DNA from: Gammaproteobacteria bacterium | GTDB lineage: Bacteria; Pseudomonadota; Gammaproteobacteria; SZUA-229 | Length of the DNA: 13,318 bases | Assembly (NCBI GenBank): GCA_011321985.1 | Contig: DROB01000419.1 | Location: 1-13,318 of the forward strand | Direction: 5' to 3' | Shown here: one piece after another, positions 1 through 7,610 of the stretch | Layout of the letters: each line of letters opens with the position of its first letter | Position numbering within the stretch: the stretch's first letter is position 1 | Translations under genes and position numbers: made by a program | Notes under the pieces: generated by a model | Database searches by the model: none | Seen by the model: only the letters and a program-made list of their open reading frames with translations | Told to the model about the DNA's origin: nothing

Positions 1-21
1 CTTTTAAAGTTGAATGTAAAC

Positions 22-47
22 GTCGGGTTACGCTGCGCTAACCCGAC
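22..47. repeat. Palindromic intergenic repeat (hairpin)
   Basis: GTCGGGTTA at 22-30 pairs perfectly with TAACCCGAC at 39-47 around an 8-base loop, and is followed by CTACG. Sequences of the type 'GTAGGTCGGGTTAGC...' are, from memory, common intergenic repeats in proteobacteria; that recollection is not a search result. A small structured repeat is a firm reading; family assignment is not. Confidence 0.55.
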
Positions 48-102
48 CTACGAAAAAAGCTAAAAAAGGTTTTATTGGCGTTTTTTTCGCGTTCTTTGCA
101 CC

Positions 103-140
103 CCAAGGGTATTTGTCGCTTCGCTCGGGCACGTCCTTGG
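103..140. repeat. GC-rich imperfect palindrome, candidate dispersed repeat
   Basis: CCAAGG (103-108) and CCTTGG (135-140) bracket a GC-rich core that contains CGCTTCGCTCG. The segment is embedded in T-rich sequence (81-87) on one side and A-rich sequence (144-148) on the other. It is non-coding in all frames as far as I can judge. Copies elsewhere in the genome would establish it as a repeat. Confidence 0.35.
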
Positions 141-219
141 CGGCAAAAATGTTTCTAAATCTTTCAATGTCCGTTTTGCGTCGGAAACAACCATTCATAC
201 CGATAACATCTTCCCGTTA

Positions 220-1683
220 TTAACGGCCTTTATAAGCGAGATCGAGTTGCCGGGCAGCCCTCACCTCATCGAGACGTTTCACGGGTAGTGTCTGTGGTGC
301 TGCATGTAATAGTTCCGGTGTCTCCTGCGCTTCGTTCCTTATCTGCTCCAGTGCATCCATAAAACCGTCCAGTGCTTCTCTGGCTTCTGACTCTGTCGGT
401 TCGATCAACAGGCATTCCGGTACTAGCAGAGGGAAATAAGTCGTAGGTGCATGATAACCCAGATCGAGCAGGCGCTTGGCAAAATCCATTGCGGATACAT
501 GATAATCACGTGCCTCATTCTTTAATGTGATTATAAATTCATGGCTGGCACGTCTATTATCGATCGCCAGAGTAAACCCTCGCCGCTTCGCTTCGGCCAT
601 CATGTAATTCGCATTCAAGGTCGCAAATTCTGCGACACGCACCATACCTTCTCGACCCAGAAAACGCATATAGATATATGCTCGTAGTAACACACCGGGG
701 TTACCCATGAAGGCGGATAAACGACCGATAGACTGTGGACGATCACTGGCGGTTAAATAACGGTAACTCTCACCCCTCTGAGTATCAGCCTCTTTAGTGA
801 CCACCGGTAATGGCAGAAAAGGCTTTAATCGCTCAGCCACACCGACAGCACCGGAACCGGGTCCACCGCCGCCGTGTGGTGTCGAAAATGTTTTATGCAG
901 GTTGGAATGTATAACATCAAAACCCATGTCACCAGGACGAATCTTCCCCAGGATAGCATTCAGGTTCGCACCATCGTAATACAATAAACCACCTGCTTCG
1001 TGGATAACTCTGGCGATTGCTTCGATATTTCGTTCGAACACACCCAGCGTCGACGGGTTCGTCAACATCAACCCTGCGGTCTGTGGACCAACAGCCTGTT
1101 GCAGCGCTTCCAGGTCGACATCGCCATTATCCAACGTGGGAATCTCACGCACCGTAAAACCACACATCACAGCGGTAGCTGGATTTGTACCGTGTGCTGC
1201 ATCGGGTACCAGTATCTCTCTGCGTGCATCGTCACCTCGCGATCGATGGTATGCCCCGATCATCGCCACACCGGCAAACTCACCTTGAGCACCTGCCATG
1301 GGAGCCAGCGAGAAGGCAGCCATGCCGGTCGCCTCACATAACATCGACTGCAGATCAAACATGCAGGCCAGAAAACCCTGGTTCTGTTCATCCGGAGTAA
1401 GTGGATGCGCATCCAGAAAACCCGGCAACATCGCCAGCGTATTGCAGGCGCGCGGGTTGTACTTCATGGTGCAGGAACCCAATGGATAAAATTCTGTATC
1501 GATCGAAAAGTTTTTCTGTGACAGCCGTGTGTAGTGACGCACCGCCTGTAGTTCAGAAACTTCCGGCAGAGAGGCACTGTTTTTACGTAATAAATTCTCC
1601 GGAATACCTGTCGGCATAGCTTCTGCTGACGGAGACTGTGGTGCGCCTTTTCGTCCCGGGGAAGAATGCTCGAAGATCAACAT
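220..1683 (-). CDS. gcvPB: Glycine dehydrogenase (decarboxylating) subunit 2, GcvPB
   Basis: C-terminal half of the P-protein, which with GcvPA forms the pyridoxal-phosphate enzyme that decarboxylates glycine and passes the aminomethyl group to the lipoyl arm of GcvH in the cytoplasm. The 487-residue product has the family length. The PLP-binding lysine is K264 in HKTFSTPHGGGGPGSG, and DAAHGTNPA (161-169) and YYDGANLNAILG (235-246) are hallmark P-protein segments. The ATG at 1683 overlaps the end of gcvPA by 7 bases, so the two halves are almost certainly translationally coupled. It is the last gene of the gcvT-gcvH-gcvPA-gcvPB operon. The N-terminal 30 residues are poor in conserved sequence but still appear in frame. 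Identity is very secure. Confidence 0.97.
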   Translation of the reverse strand: MLIFEHSSPGRKGAPQSPSAEAMPTGIPENLLRKNSASLPEVSELQAVRHYTRLSQKNFSIDTEFYPLGSCTMKYNPRACNTLAMLPGFLDAHPLTPDEQNQGFLACMFDLQSMLCEATGMAAFSLAPMAGAQGEFAGVAMIGAYHRSRGDDARREILVPDAAHGTNPATAVMCGFTVREIPTLDNGDVDLEALQQAVGPQTAGLMLTNPSTLGVFERNIEAIARVIHEAGGLLYYDGANLNAILGKIRPGDMGFDVIHSNLHKTFSTPHGGGGPGSGAVGVAERLKPFLPLPVVTKEADTQRGESYRYLTASDRPQSIGRLSAFMGNPGVLLRAYIYMRFLGREGMVRVAEFATLNANYMMAEAKRRGFTLAIDNRRASHEFIITLKNEARDYHVSAMDFAKRLLDLGYHAPTTYFPLLVPECLLIEPTESEAREALDGFMDALEQIRNEAQETPELLHAAPQTLPVKRLDEVRAARQLDLAYKGR

Positions 1684-3089
1684 AATACGGTATCCTGAAC
1701 TAATCCCAGATCACTATCTGACCGGGTCATCACTTCTTTCATCGCTTCGACATAGGCATTGATATCATCCTGGCTACGCATCTCGGTGGTACAGACCAGC
1801 AGAGCATTACCCAGTTCCGGGTAATCCAGAGACAGGTCGTAACCACCCAGGATCCCTTTCTGAATCAGACCCTTCAATACTTCGGCAGCCGGTTTTTTCA
1901 GGCGTAATACCGTCTCGTGAAAGTGGGCAGCATCAAAACTTTTCTCCACACCATCGATCGCCGTCAAACACTCGACCAGCTTATTATTGTTGGCGAGACA
2001 GGCCGCAGCCGTATTTTCCAGACCCGTCGCACCCATGATAGCCATGTGGATGGTCGATGCGGTTACCACCAGACCCTGGTTGGTGCAGATATTTGAAGTC
2101 GCTTTCGAACGACGGATATGTTGTTCACGTGCCTGCAATGTTAGAACGAAACCTTCTTTACCATCCAGATCCACCGTCCGACCGACGATACGTCCCGGCA
2201 TCTGTCTGACATACGCCTGCTTGCAACAGAGCAGACCATAATAGGGTCCACCTGCTGACATCGGTGCTCCCAGAGGTTGTCCATCACCACAGGCGATATC
2301 GGCACCTCCATGTTCTTCAGCACCCCATTCACCCGGCGGTTTCAGTATCGCGGCAGCCAGAGGATTGATCACCGCGATCACCAGGATATTGTTTTCATGG
2401 GCCCAGTCGGTTATCTCATCGACCGCTTCCAGACAACCAAAAAAGTTCGGTTGTTGCAGGACCAGAGCCGTTATATCACCTTCACACTGTTGTTTTATCT
2501 GCTCGAGTTTCACCGTACCCGTAGTCTCATCATAAGGCACATCGAGCAGTTCGATCTGTTGACCATTGACGATGGTATGTGCGGTCTGTCGATAGACCGG
2601 ATTCACTGTGGTCGGGATCAATATTTTACGTGACTTTGATTTGCGATTAGCCCGTACCGACATCAGGATGGCCTCAGCCAGTGAGGAAGCACCATCGTAC
2701 ATCGATGCATTGGACACATCCATCGCTGTCAGCGCCGTCATCATACTCTGATATTCGTAGGTTAACTGTAACGTGCCCTGCGATGCTTCGGCCTGATAAG
2801 GCGTATAGGCACTATAGAATTCACCACGTGTGGTGATCTCCCAGACGGCAGCAGGGATATGATGCTGATAAGAACCCGCACCTAAAAAGCACAATGCCCG
2901 GGTATTCAAACCGGCACGTTGGTGCATCAGACGGGAGACTTCCATCTCATTCATCCCCTGAGGAATCGCCTCCATGACCGCTGCACGCAGGTGTTCGGGA
3001 ATCTCATCAAATAAATCATCGATCGAATCAGCACCGATGGTGTCCAGCATCTGTGTGATTTCCTGACCGGTATGAGGGATAAATGGCAT
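1677..3089 (-). CDS. gcvPA: Glycine dehydrogenase (decarboxylating) subunit 1, GcvPA
   Basis: N-terminal half of the split glycine cleavage P-protein, partner of GcvPB. The 470 residues start MPFIPHTGQEITQML, the usual opening of this family, and carry FLGAGSYQHHIP (68-79), YTPYQAEASQGTLQ (95-108) and NASMYDGASS (127-136), all characteristic. In Escherichia coli both halves are one protein of about 957 residues; the split form is known from Gram-positives, Thermus and several proteobacteria. The gene starts 89 bases after gcvH. No good Shine-Dalgarno is visible upstream of the ATG, and the upstream gap is mostly a long inverted repeat (3122-3168), so expression relative to gcvH could be modulated there. 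The stop overlaps the gcvPB start. Confidence 0.97.
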   Translation of the reverse strand: MPFIPHTGQEITQMLDTIGADSIDDLFDEIPEHLRAAVMEAIPQGMNEMEVSRLMHQRAGLNTRALCFLGAGSYQHHIPAAVWEITTRGEFYSAYTPYQAEASQGTLQLTYEYQSMMTALTAMDVSNASMYDGASSLAEAILMSVRANRKSKSRKILIPTTVNPVYRQTAHTIVNGQQIELLDVPYDETTGTVKLEQIKQQCEGDITALVLQQPNFFGCLEAVDEITDWAHENNILVIAVINPLAAAILKPPGEWGAEEHGGADIACGDGQPLGAPMSAGGPYYGLLCCKQAYVRQMPGRIVGRTVDLDGKEGFVLTLQAREQHIRRSKATSNICTNQGLVVTASTIHMAIMGATGLENTAAACLANNNKLVECLTAIDGVEKSFDAAHFHETVLRLKKPAAEVLKGLIQKGILGGYDLSLDYPELGNALLVCTTEMRSQDDINAYVEAMKEVMTRSDSDLGLVQDTVLC

Positions 3090-3121
3090 GGTAACAGAGA
3101 AAGTTAGGCGTAATGAATAAT

Positions 3122-3168
3122 AAGTTGTAAGTGATGCGTTGCAGGTAATAACTTATCACTTACAACTT
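3122..3168. repeat. 14-bp perfect inverted repeat between gcvH and gcvPA
   Basis: AAGTTGTAAGTGAT at 3122-3135 pairs perfectly with ATCACTTACAACTT at 3155-3168 around a 19-base loop. It fills most of the 89-base gcvH-gcvPA gap. On the minus (operon) strand no U-run follows the stem, so it is not a conventional terminator there. A T-run (3175-3180) follows only on the plus strand. It may be a dispersed repeat or an mRNA-stabilising or processing hairpin that uncouples gcvTH from gcvP levels. Confidence 0.7.
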
Positions 3169-3178
3169 TGAATGTTTT

Positions 3179-3562
3179 TTAATCTTCTATCTCGGCCTGG
3201 TATGCCTCGGCATCCATCATATCGGCAAGTTCATCGGCAGAAGGTCTGATTTTGAATAACCAGCCATTGTCGTATGGCGAACTATTGATAATCTCAGGCT
3301 CATCGACCAGTGCCTCATTGACTTCGACGATCTCACCACTGACCGGCATATAGACATCGGATGCGGCTTTAACCGATTCGACCACACAACATTCGTCGCC
3401 GGCAACAAACTCCGTATCCACCTCCGGTAATTCGATAAATACCAGATCACCCAGTAACGCCTGTGCGTGATCACTGATACCGACGGTGATCAGGCCATCG
3501 TCTTCGACGCGCAACCATTCATGTGACGAGGTATATTTTAATTCAGTAGGGACTTCACTCAT
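3179..3562 (-). CDS. gcvH: Glycine cleavage system H protein
   Basis: Lipoyl carrier protein that shuttles the aminomethyl group between P- and T-proteins and hydrogen to the L-protein (dihydrolipoyl dehydrogenase, not encoded here). The 127-residue length is typical. The lipoylated lysine is K65 in VESVKAASDVYMP (61-73), and the C-terminal PYDNGWLFKI (96-105) is the usual H-protein signature. The start at 3562 is supported by a GGAG Shine-Dalgarno (complement of 3569-3572), a good distance before the ATG. It lies 104 bases downstream of gcvT and 89 upstream of gcvPA in one operon. Confidence 0.98.
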   Translation of the reverse strand: MSEVPTELKYTSSHEWLRVEDDGLITVGISDHAQALLGDLVFIELPEVDTEFVAGDECCVVESVKAASDVYMPVSGEIVEVNEALVDEPEIINSSPYDNGWLFKIRPSADELADMMDAEAYQAEIED

Positions 3563-3666
3563 TCTTTTCTCCGAGAGGCCTGTTAGATGATTCAGATTTG
3601 CCGGGCTATGTATTATACCCTCAGTTTTAACGCCCGTAAATTTAATGCACTGGCGGTAGACAGCAA

Positions 3667-4773
3667 CTATACAGCCTGTCCATCACGTACAAAAACCGGT
3701 TTGACAACTGAGGCTTTCAGATGTTTTCCGCGTATCTCCACTTCGCAGCTATCACCTATCTCGACAGGCACACGCGCCAGTGCGATCGATCTCTGCAGGC
3801 TGGGTGAAAATGTACCACTGGTAATCTCACCTTCACCCACAATCTGGCCCGAGCCATCTCTGGCGATGACTTTCTGATGGCCACGCAATACGCCCCGCCC
3901 CTCGAGTACGAGCCCCACAAGCTTCTGCTTCACACCACCCGCTTTTTCCGACTCGAGTGCTTTACGACCGATAAAATCTCTCTCTGCTGGCTCAAGGGCA
4001 ATGGTCCAGCCCAGGCCAGAAATCAATGGTGATGTCTCTTCAGTCATATCGCTACCATATAAGTTCATACCCGCTTCAAGACGCAGAGTATCGCGTGCAC
4101 CCAGACCACAGGGCTTTATACCGCTACCGGCTAATTTATCCCAGAGGGCAGCCGCCTCCGATCCAGGCAACATGATCTCAAAACCATCTTCTCCGGTATA
4201 ACCGGTGCGACCGACAAACCACTCACCACAACCGGTACCAAAAAATCGTTTCAGAGGGGTTGCCGCTTCGACCACATCGAGAGGCAGTACTTCAAATGCT
4301 TTTGTTCTGGCTTCCGGACCCTGTACGGCGATCATCGCCAGATCATCACGTTCCTTGATGTCAACGTTAAAACGGGCAACCTGCTTATTCATCCAGGCCA
4401 GATCTTTTTCACGGGTACCGGCATTGATGACCACACGGTACCAGTCGTCTGTCATGTAGTACACGATCAAGTCATCGATGACACCACCGGTTTCATTGAG
4501 CATACAGCTATAGAGCGCCTTACCCGGCTGCTGTAATTTAGCCACATCGTTGGCCAGTAAATACTGCAGGAAGGCTTTTATATCACCGCCTTCTCTTGCC
4601 ACAAGATCGATGATAACCATATGTGATACATCGAACATACCCGCATCGTTACGCACCTGATGGTGTTCATCGATCTGCGAGCCATAATTGACCGGCATCT
4701 GCCAACCAGCAAAATCGACGATTTTACCTTTATACTCGACGTGTTTATCAAAAAGGACAGTTTTATTACTCAT
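3667..4773 (-). CDS. gcvT: Aminomethyltransferase, glycine cleavage T protein
   Basis: Transfers the methylene carbon from aminomethyl-GcvH to tetrahydrofolate, releasing ammonia and giving 5,10-methylenetetrahydrofolate. The 368 residues match the bacterial family. Visible signatures are FAGWQMPVNYG (21-31), MFDVSHM (46-52), GGVIDDLIVYY (96-106) with the conserved aspartate near 101, GRTGYTGEDGFEI (188-200) and LRLEAGMNLYGSD (230-242). It is the first gene of the glycine cleavage operon and is preceded by 353 bases of non-coding DNA. The ATG has only a weak ribosome binding site, but the N-terminus (MSNKTVLFDKHVEYKGKIVDFAGW) is as expected, so the start is accepted. Confidence 0.98.
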   Translation of the reverse strand: MSNKTVLFDKHVEYKGKIVDFAGWQMPVNYGSQIDEHHQVRNDAGMFDVSHMVIIDLVAREGGDIKAFLQYLLANDVAKLQQPGKALYSCMLNETGGVIDDLIVYYMTDDWYRVVINAGTREKDLAWMNKQVARFNVDIKERDDLAMIAVQGPEARTKAFEVLPLDVVEAATPLKRFFGTGCGEWFVGRTGYTGEDGFEIMLPGSEAAALWDKLAGSGIKPCGLGARDTLRLEAGMNLYGSDMTEETSPLISGLGWTIALEPAERDFIGRKALESEKAGGVKQKLVGLVLEGRGVLRGHQKVIARDGSGQIVGEGEITSGTFSPSLQRSIALARVPVEIGDSCEVEIRGKHLKASVVKPVFVRDGQAV

Positions 4774-5126
4774 AATCTATGGCAGCTAGCGACTATATTG
4801 ACGCTGATTTTACATGTTTTATTCGGCTAGAGTCCTGATAAAAAACAGTGTTATCTACGACAGACAACAGAGACCGTCTGATGCAAGGCCATCAAAAAAA
4901 TCATCCATTAGTTGTCCTGGAATCACCCCGCCGATATAACTGATTCAAGAACACTTCTATTAATTGATTGCACCCTTAAGATATTCTTTTTCTGTGCAGG
5001 GATCGCAGTTTACAAACTGCTCCTACCGATACGCACCTGCCTGCAGGGGTGGTTTGTCATCATAGTTATGAATCTTCACCACTCAAATCATGTCTGACCG
5101 AAGCCCCGCATGGAAATGAGGCAGGG
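4774..5126. other. Long gcvT leader / ubiI-gcvT intergenic region
   Basis: No gene is supported here; a 61-codon plus-strand open frame (4912-5097) resembles no family and has no start signal. The region holds a REP-like hairpin (4998-5026), a second small dyad (5034-5051) and a hairpin overlapping the ubiI stop (5102-5128). A promoter for the gcv operon must lie here, but I see no convincing -35/-10 pair. I looked on the minus strand for the tandem glycine riboswitch that precedes gcvT in some gammaproteobacteria and did not recognise its conserved core. Confidence 0.5.
4998..5026 (-). repeat. REP-like palindrome (GTAGGAGC...GCGA type)
   Basis: Read on the minus strand the unit is GTAGGAGCAGTTTGTAAAC followed by TGCGATCCC. 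The stem is GCAGTTT (5005-5011 on plus) against AAACTGC (5014-5020) with a 2-base loop. The layout 'GTAGGAGC + variable stem + GCGA' is that of the REP elements of Pseudomonas and relatives, mobilised by RAYT (TnpA-REP) transposases. A second dyad, CACC...GGTG around the palindrome CCTGCAGG (5034-5051), lies 8 bases away and may be part of a paired unit. Confidence 0.5.
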
Positions 5127-5128
5127 CT
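5102..5128 (-). terminator. Hairpin at the ubiI stop codon, possible weak terminator
   Basis: AGCCC (5102-5106) pairs with GGGCT (5124-5128), extended by GC/GC after one mismatch, with an 11-base loop. It overlaps the ubiI TAG codon. There is no U-run downstream on the minus strand, so it would not be a classical intrinsic terminator; it could instead protect the 3' end of the pepP-ubiH-ubiI transcript. Confidence 0.3.
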
Positions 5129-6359
5129 AGTGCCCTAATGCCTGTCTGATTATCCGGTATTTCAGGGCGGGCACATGATCAACCAGTGACAATCCGGCAT
5201 TCCTTATTTCAGACAGGACCGGATTAGCTTCACCGAATAAGTGTTTAAACCCCGTCATGGATACTTCCATCAGCTGATTAGCCCCCTTACGCTGTCGCTG
5301 ATATTTCGACAGGGTATGCAATGCCGCCCATCGACGATGTGCCTTCCTGGCACACTGGATCACATCGGACAGAACGAAAGCATCGGCGATCCCCAGGTTA
5401 GCCCCCTGACCAGCCAGGGGATGGATGTTATGCGCCGCATCACCGATAAGTGCCAGACCGGGTTTGACATATTCACTGGCATGACCATGAGAGAGAGGGA
5501 ATAAAAATCGCTGGCCCAGTGTCAGTATCTCACCCAACCTGAACTCGCTGGCTTCGGCTAAAGCCAGTTTGAAATCATCATCGTCCAGTGCCATAGCCTG
5601 AAGGGCAGCTTTTTCATCCAGCGACCAGACGATAGAACTTTGCCCGTTAAATAAAGGCAAAAATGCCAACGGTCCGCTGGGCATAAAACATTGCCATGCA
5701 GTGTTGCGATGCTTCTCGCTGGTGCTTACGTTACAGACCAGCCCCTGCTGCTGATAGGATTGTTTCGTGCGCTGAATGGCAGCGACTTCCCGAACTTTTG
5801 AATCCACTCCATCTGCACCGACCAGTAATGTCGCCTGAATTTTTTTACCCGAGGCCAGTGAAATGCTACTGACCGTCTGTTTCCCTTCATCCTGTCGTTG
5901 CTCATCCGGCATGTAATCGATACCCGTAATCTCTTCGGGACAGAGATAAGTAATATTATCAGCAGGTTTAATCCTGTCCAGCAACATCTGCTGCAATACA
6001 TTATTTTCGACGAGGATACCCAGTTCGGACACGCCCAGTTCGGCACTATCAAACTGTATCTGTCCGGCACCCGTCTGATCCCAGACGAACATTTTCTCAA
6101 AGACACATACCCGTCTTGCCAGTGGTGATCGCAATACTCCGCTGTGTTGAAAACGCTTCAATGCTGACCGATTGATCGCCGACACACGACAGCTCACTTC
6201 TTCGTCACCTGCATCTTCGGCGATATCTTTTAGTTCACTACGTTCTATGACCGCGACTGAAAAATCAGAATTTATCAGTTCATTCGCCAGACTTAGGCCG
6301 ACGATACCACCGCCCACGATGACGATATCAAATCCTGTGCCATCTGCAATTTCTGTCAT
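5127..6359 (-). CDS. ubiI: FAD-dependent ubiquinone-biosynthesis hydroxylase, UbiI (VisC) type
   Basis: Member of the UbiH/UbiF/UbiI/Coq6 monooxygenase family, which hydroxylates the ring of polyprenyl-phenol intermediates of ubiquinone using O2 and NAD(P)H-reduced FAD. By position after pepP-ubiH it should be UbiI (C5 hydroxylase, old name VisC). The 410 residues show the dinucleotide motif GGGIVG (16-21), the NAD(P)H/FAD motif GADGVDSKVR (181-190) and the C-terminal FAD motif GDAAHNIHPLAGQG (306-319). The ATG at 6359 overlaps the ubiH stop as ATGA, which implies translational coupling. Family membership is certain; the exact ring position is inferred from synteny only, since paralogues in this family differ in regiospecificity between lineages. 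Confidence 0.9.
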   Translation of the reverse strand: MTEIADGTGFDIVIVGGGIVGLSLANELINSDFSVAVIERSELKDIAEDAGDEEVSCRVSAINRSALKRFQHSGVLRSPLARRVCVFEKMFVWDQTGAGQIQFDSAELGVSELGILVENNVLQQMLLDRIKPADNITYLCPEEITGIDYMPDEQRQDEGKQTVSSISLASGKKIQATLLVGADGVDSKVREVAAIQRTKQSYQQQGLVCNVSTSEKHRNTAWQCFMPSGPLAFLPLFNGQSSIVWSLDEKAALQAMALDDDDFKLALAEASEFRLGEILTLGQRFLFPLSHGHASEYVKPGLALIGDAAHNIHPLAGQGANLGIADAFVLSDVIQCARKAHRRWAALHTLSKYQRQRKGANQLMEVSMTGFKHLFGEANPVLSEIRNAGLSLVDHVPALKYRIIRQALGH

Positions 6360-7606
6360 AGCGGCATACCTCGATTAAGCCGGGTCATATAATGGCCTGA
6401 CCCGGTATTTAACCCCATGCTCTGGATGGCGAGGCGATGCTTTAAATCAGGCAATACATCGACCAGTAGCAGACTTAATGATCGCAGGTGGGCGACCGCC
6501 TTTATATTATTCGAAAAAGTGGTCACCAGTGCATCGGTAAATCGATAGACTCTCTTTATGTCGTCTTCACGCAGACTCGCGTAATTTTGCAACAATGATG
6601 GCGCACCAATATCCTTACCTGCCCGGCTATTATCTACGATGAGTTCAGACAATAAAGCGATGTCTCTCAGAGCCAGATTAAACCCCTGACCCGCTACGGG
6701 ATGTACGCTATGTGCTGCATTACCCAGTATCGCCACACGCCCATGCACCATCTGTGTCGCTGACTGCAGGAACAACGGGTACAGCTGACGTACACCGACT
6801 TTTTTAAACTGACCCAGACGATAACCGAATCGCTGTTGCAATTGCTGCAGGAAGTCAGTCTCATCCAGTGCATACAGGTACTCCGCCTGTTGTGCGGTCA
6901 GTGTCCATACGACCGAACATCGATTTTCCTTCATCGGCAAAAAAGCTAATGGACCGGTATCCGTAAAACGCTCATAGGCGACATTATCATGTTTTTTGCC
7001 GGGCGTGATATTGGTTATCAGTGCCACCTGCCGGTAATCTTTCTGGCTACTGCCGATAGCCATTAATTTCATCACTTTTGAATTATTACCATCGGCAGCA
7101 ACCAGTAAACTAGCTGTCAGTGTCTGAGCCTGAGCACCGACTGAAACCTCTACCGATACTCTCTTTGCATCCTGCTTCAGCGTCGACAGAACAGCCGGGC
7201 AGAACAGGGAGATATCTTCCGCCGTTTCAAGATCGGCATATAACTGCTGGCCGATATTTCGATTTTCCAGCACATAACCCAGTGCTTCGACCTCTTCCTG
7301 TTGTTTCGTCAGGCGGGTAACGCCAAAGTGACCACGATCAGATATATGGATAGTTTCTATAGCTTCAGCATAAGGCTCCAGTAAAGGCCACAAGCCCATA
7401 CTATCGAAGATGCAACGACTACCGTAGGAGAGGGCAACTGTCCTGTCGTCATAACTGGGCTGCGAATCGGTATTGAGCGGATAGGCTTCGACAACCGCTA
7501 TTTTAAGAGAAGCATGTTTCAGGGCGCAAGCAAGACTGGCACCGGCGAGGCCACCCCCGATGATGATCAGATCAAAATGATTATCTGTTTGATTATCAGG
7601 CATCAC
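6356..7606 (-). CDS. ubiH: 2-octaprenyl-6-methoxyphenol hydroxylase, UbiH
   Basis: FAD monooxygenase of ubiquinone biosynthesis (C1 hydroxylation in current Escherichia coli numbering, historically assigned to C4). The 416-residue reading has GGGLAG (17-22) for FAD, the UbiH-typical DDRTVALSYGS (53-63), AADGNNSK (170-177) and LGNAAHSVHPVAGQGFN (294-310). The GN rather than GD in the last motif is what I know of UbiH and distinguishes it from the neighbouring UbiI. Start: the longest reading uses a GTG at 7606, directly followed by an ATG (7601-7603); the ATG, giving 415 residues, is equally or more likely. Only a few bases separate it from the pepP stop. Confidence 0.93.
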   Translation of the reverse strand: MMPDNQTDNHFDLIIIGGGLAGASLACALKHASLKIAVVEAYPLNTDSQPSYDDRTVALSYGSRCIFDSMGLWPLLEPYAEAIETIHISDRGHFGVTRLTKQQEEVEALGYVLENRNIGQQLYADLETAEDISLFCPAVLSTLKQDAKRVSVEVSVGAQAQTLTASLLVAADGNNSKVMKLMAIGSSQKDYRQVALITNITPGKKHDNVAYERFTDTGPLAFLPMKENRCSVVWTLTAQQAEYLYALDETDFLQQLQQRFGYRLGQFKKVGVRQLYPLFLQSATQMVHGRVAILGNAAHSVHPVAGQGFNLALRDIALLSELIVDNSRAGKDIGAPSLLQNYASLREDDIKRVYRFTDALVTTFSNNIKAVAHLRSLSLLLVDVLPDLKHRLAIQSMGLNTGSGHYMTRLNRGMPL

Positions 7607-7610
7607 ATCT

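Larger units (their letters stand above)
1..219. other. Intergenic region downstream of gcvPB with two palindromic segments
   Basis: No gene is seen in this stretch. It holds a perfect 9-base inverted repeat at 22-30/39-47 (GTCGGGTTA / TAACCCGAC) and a second, longer-spaced one, CCAAGG at 103-108 against CCTTGG at 135-140. A short dyad, CCGTTA-T-TAACGG at 214-226, overlaps the gcvPB stop codon. None is followed on the minus strand by a clear T-run, so I do not call an intrinsic terminator for the gcv operon. The two larger palindromes look like dispersed intergenic repeats rather than operon parts. Confidence 0.6.

Noticed and set aside
4774..5126. Glycine riboswitch ahead of gcvT
   Set aside because: The conserved core expected from known examples was not found by eye on the minus strand; a model search could overturn this.
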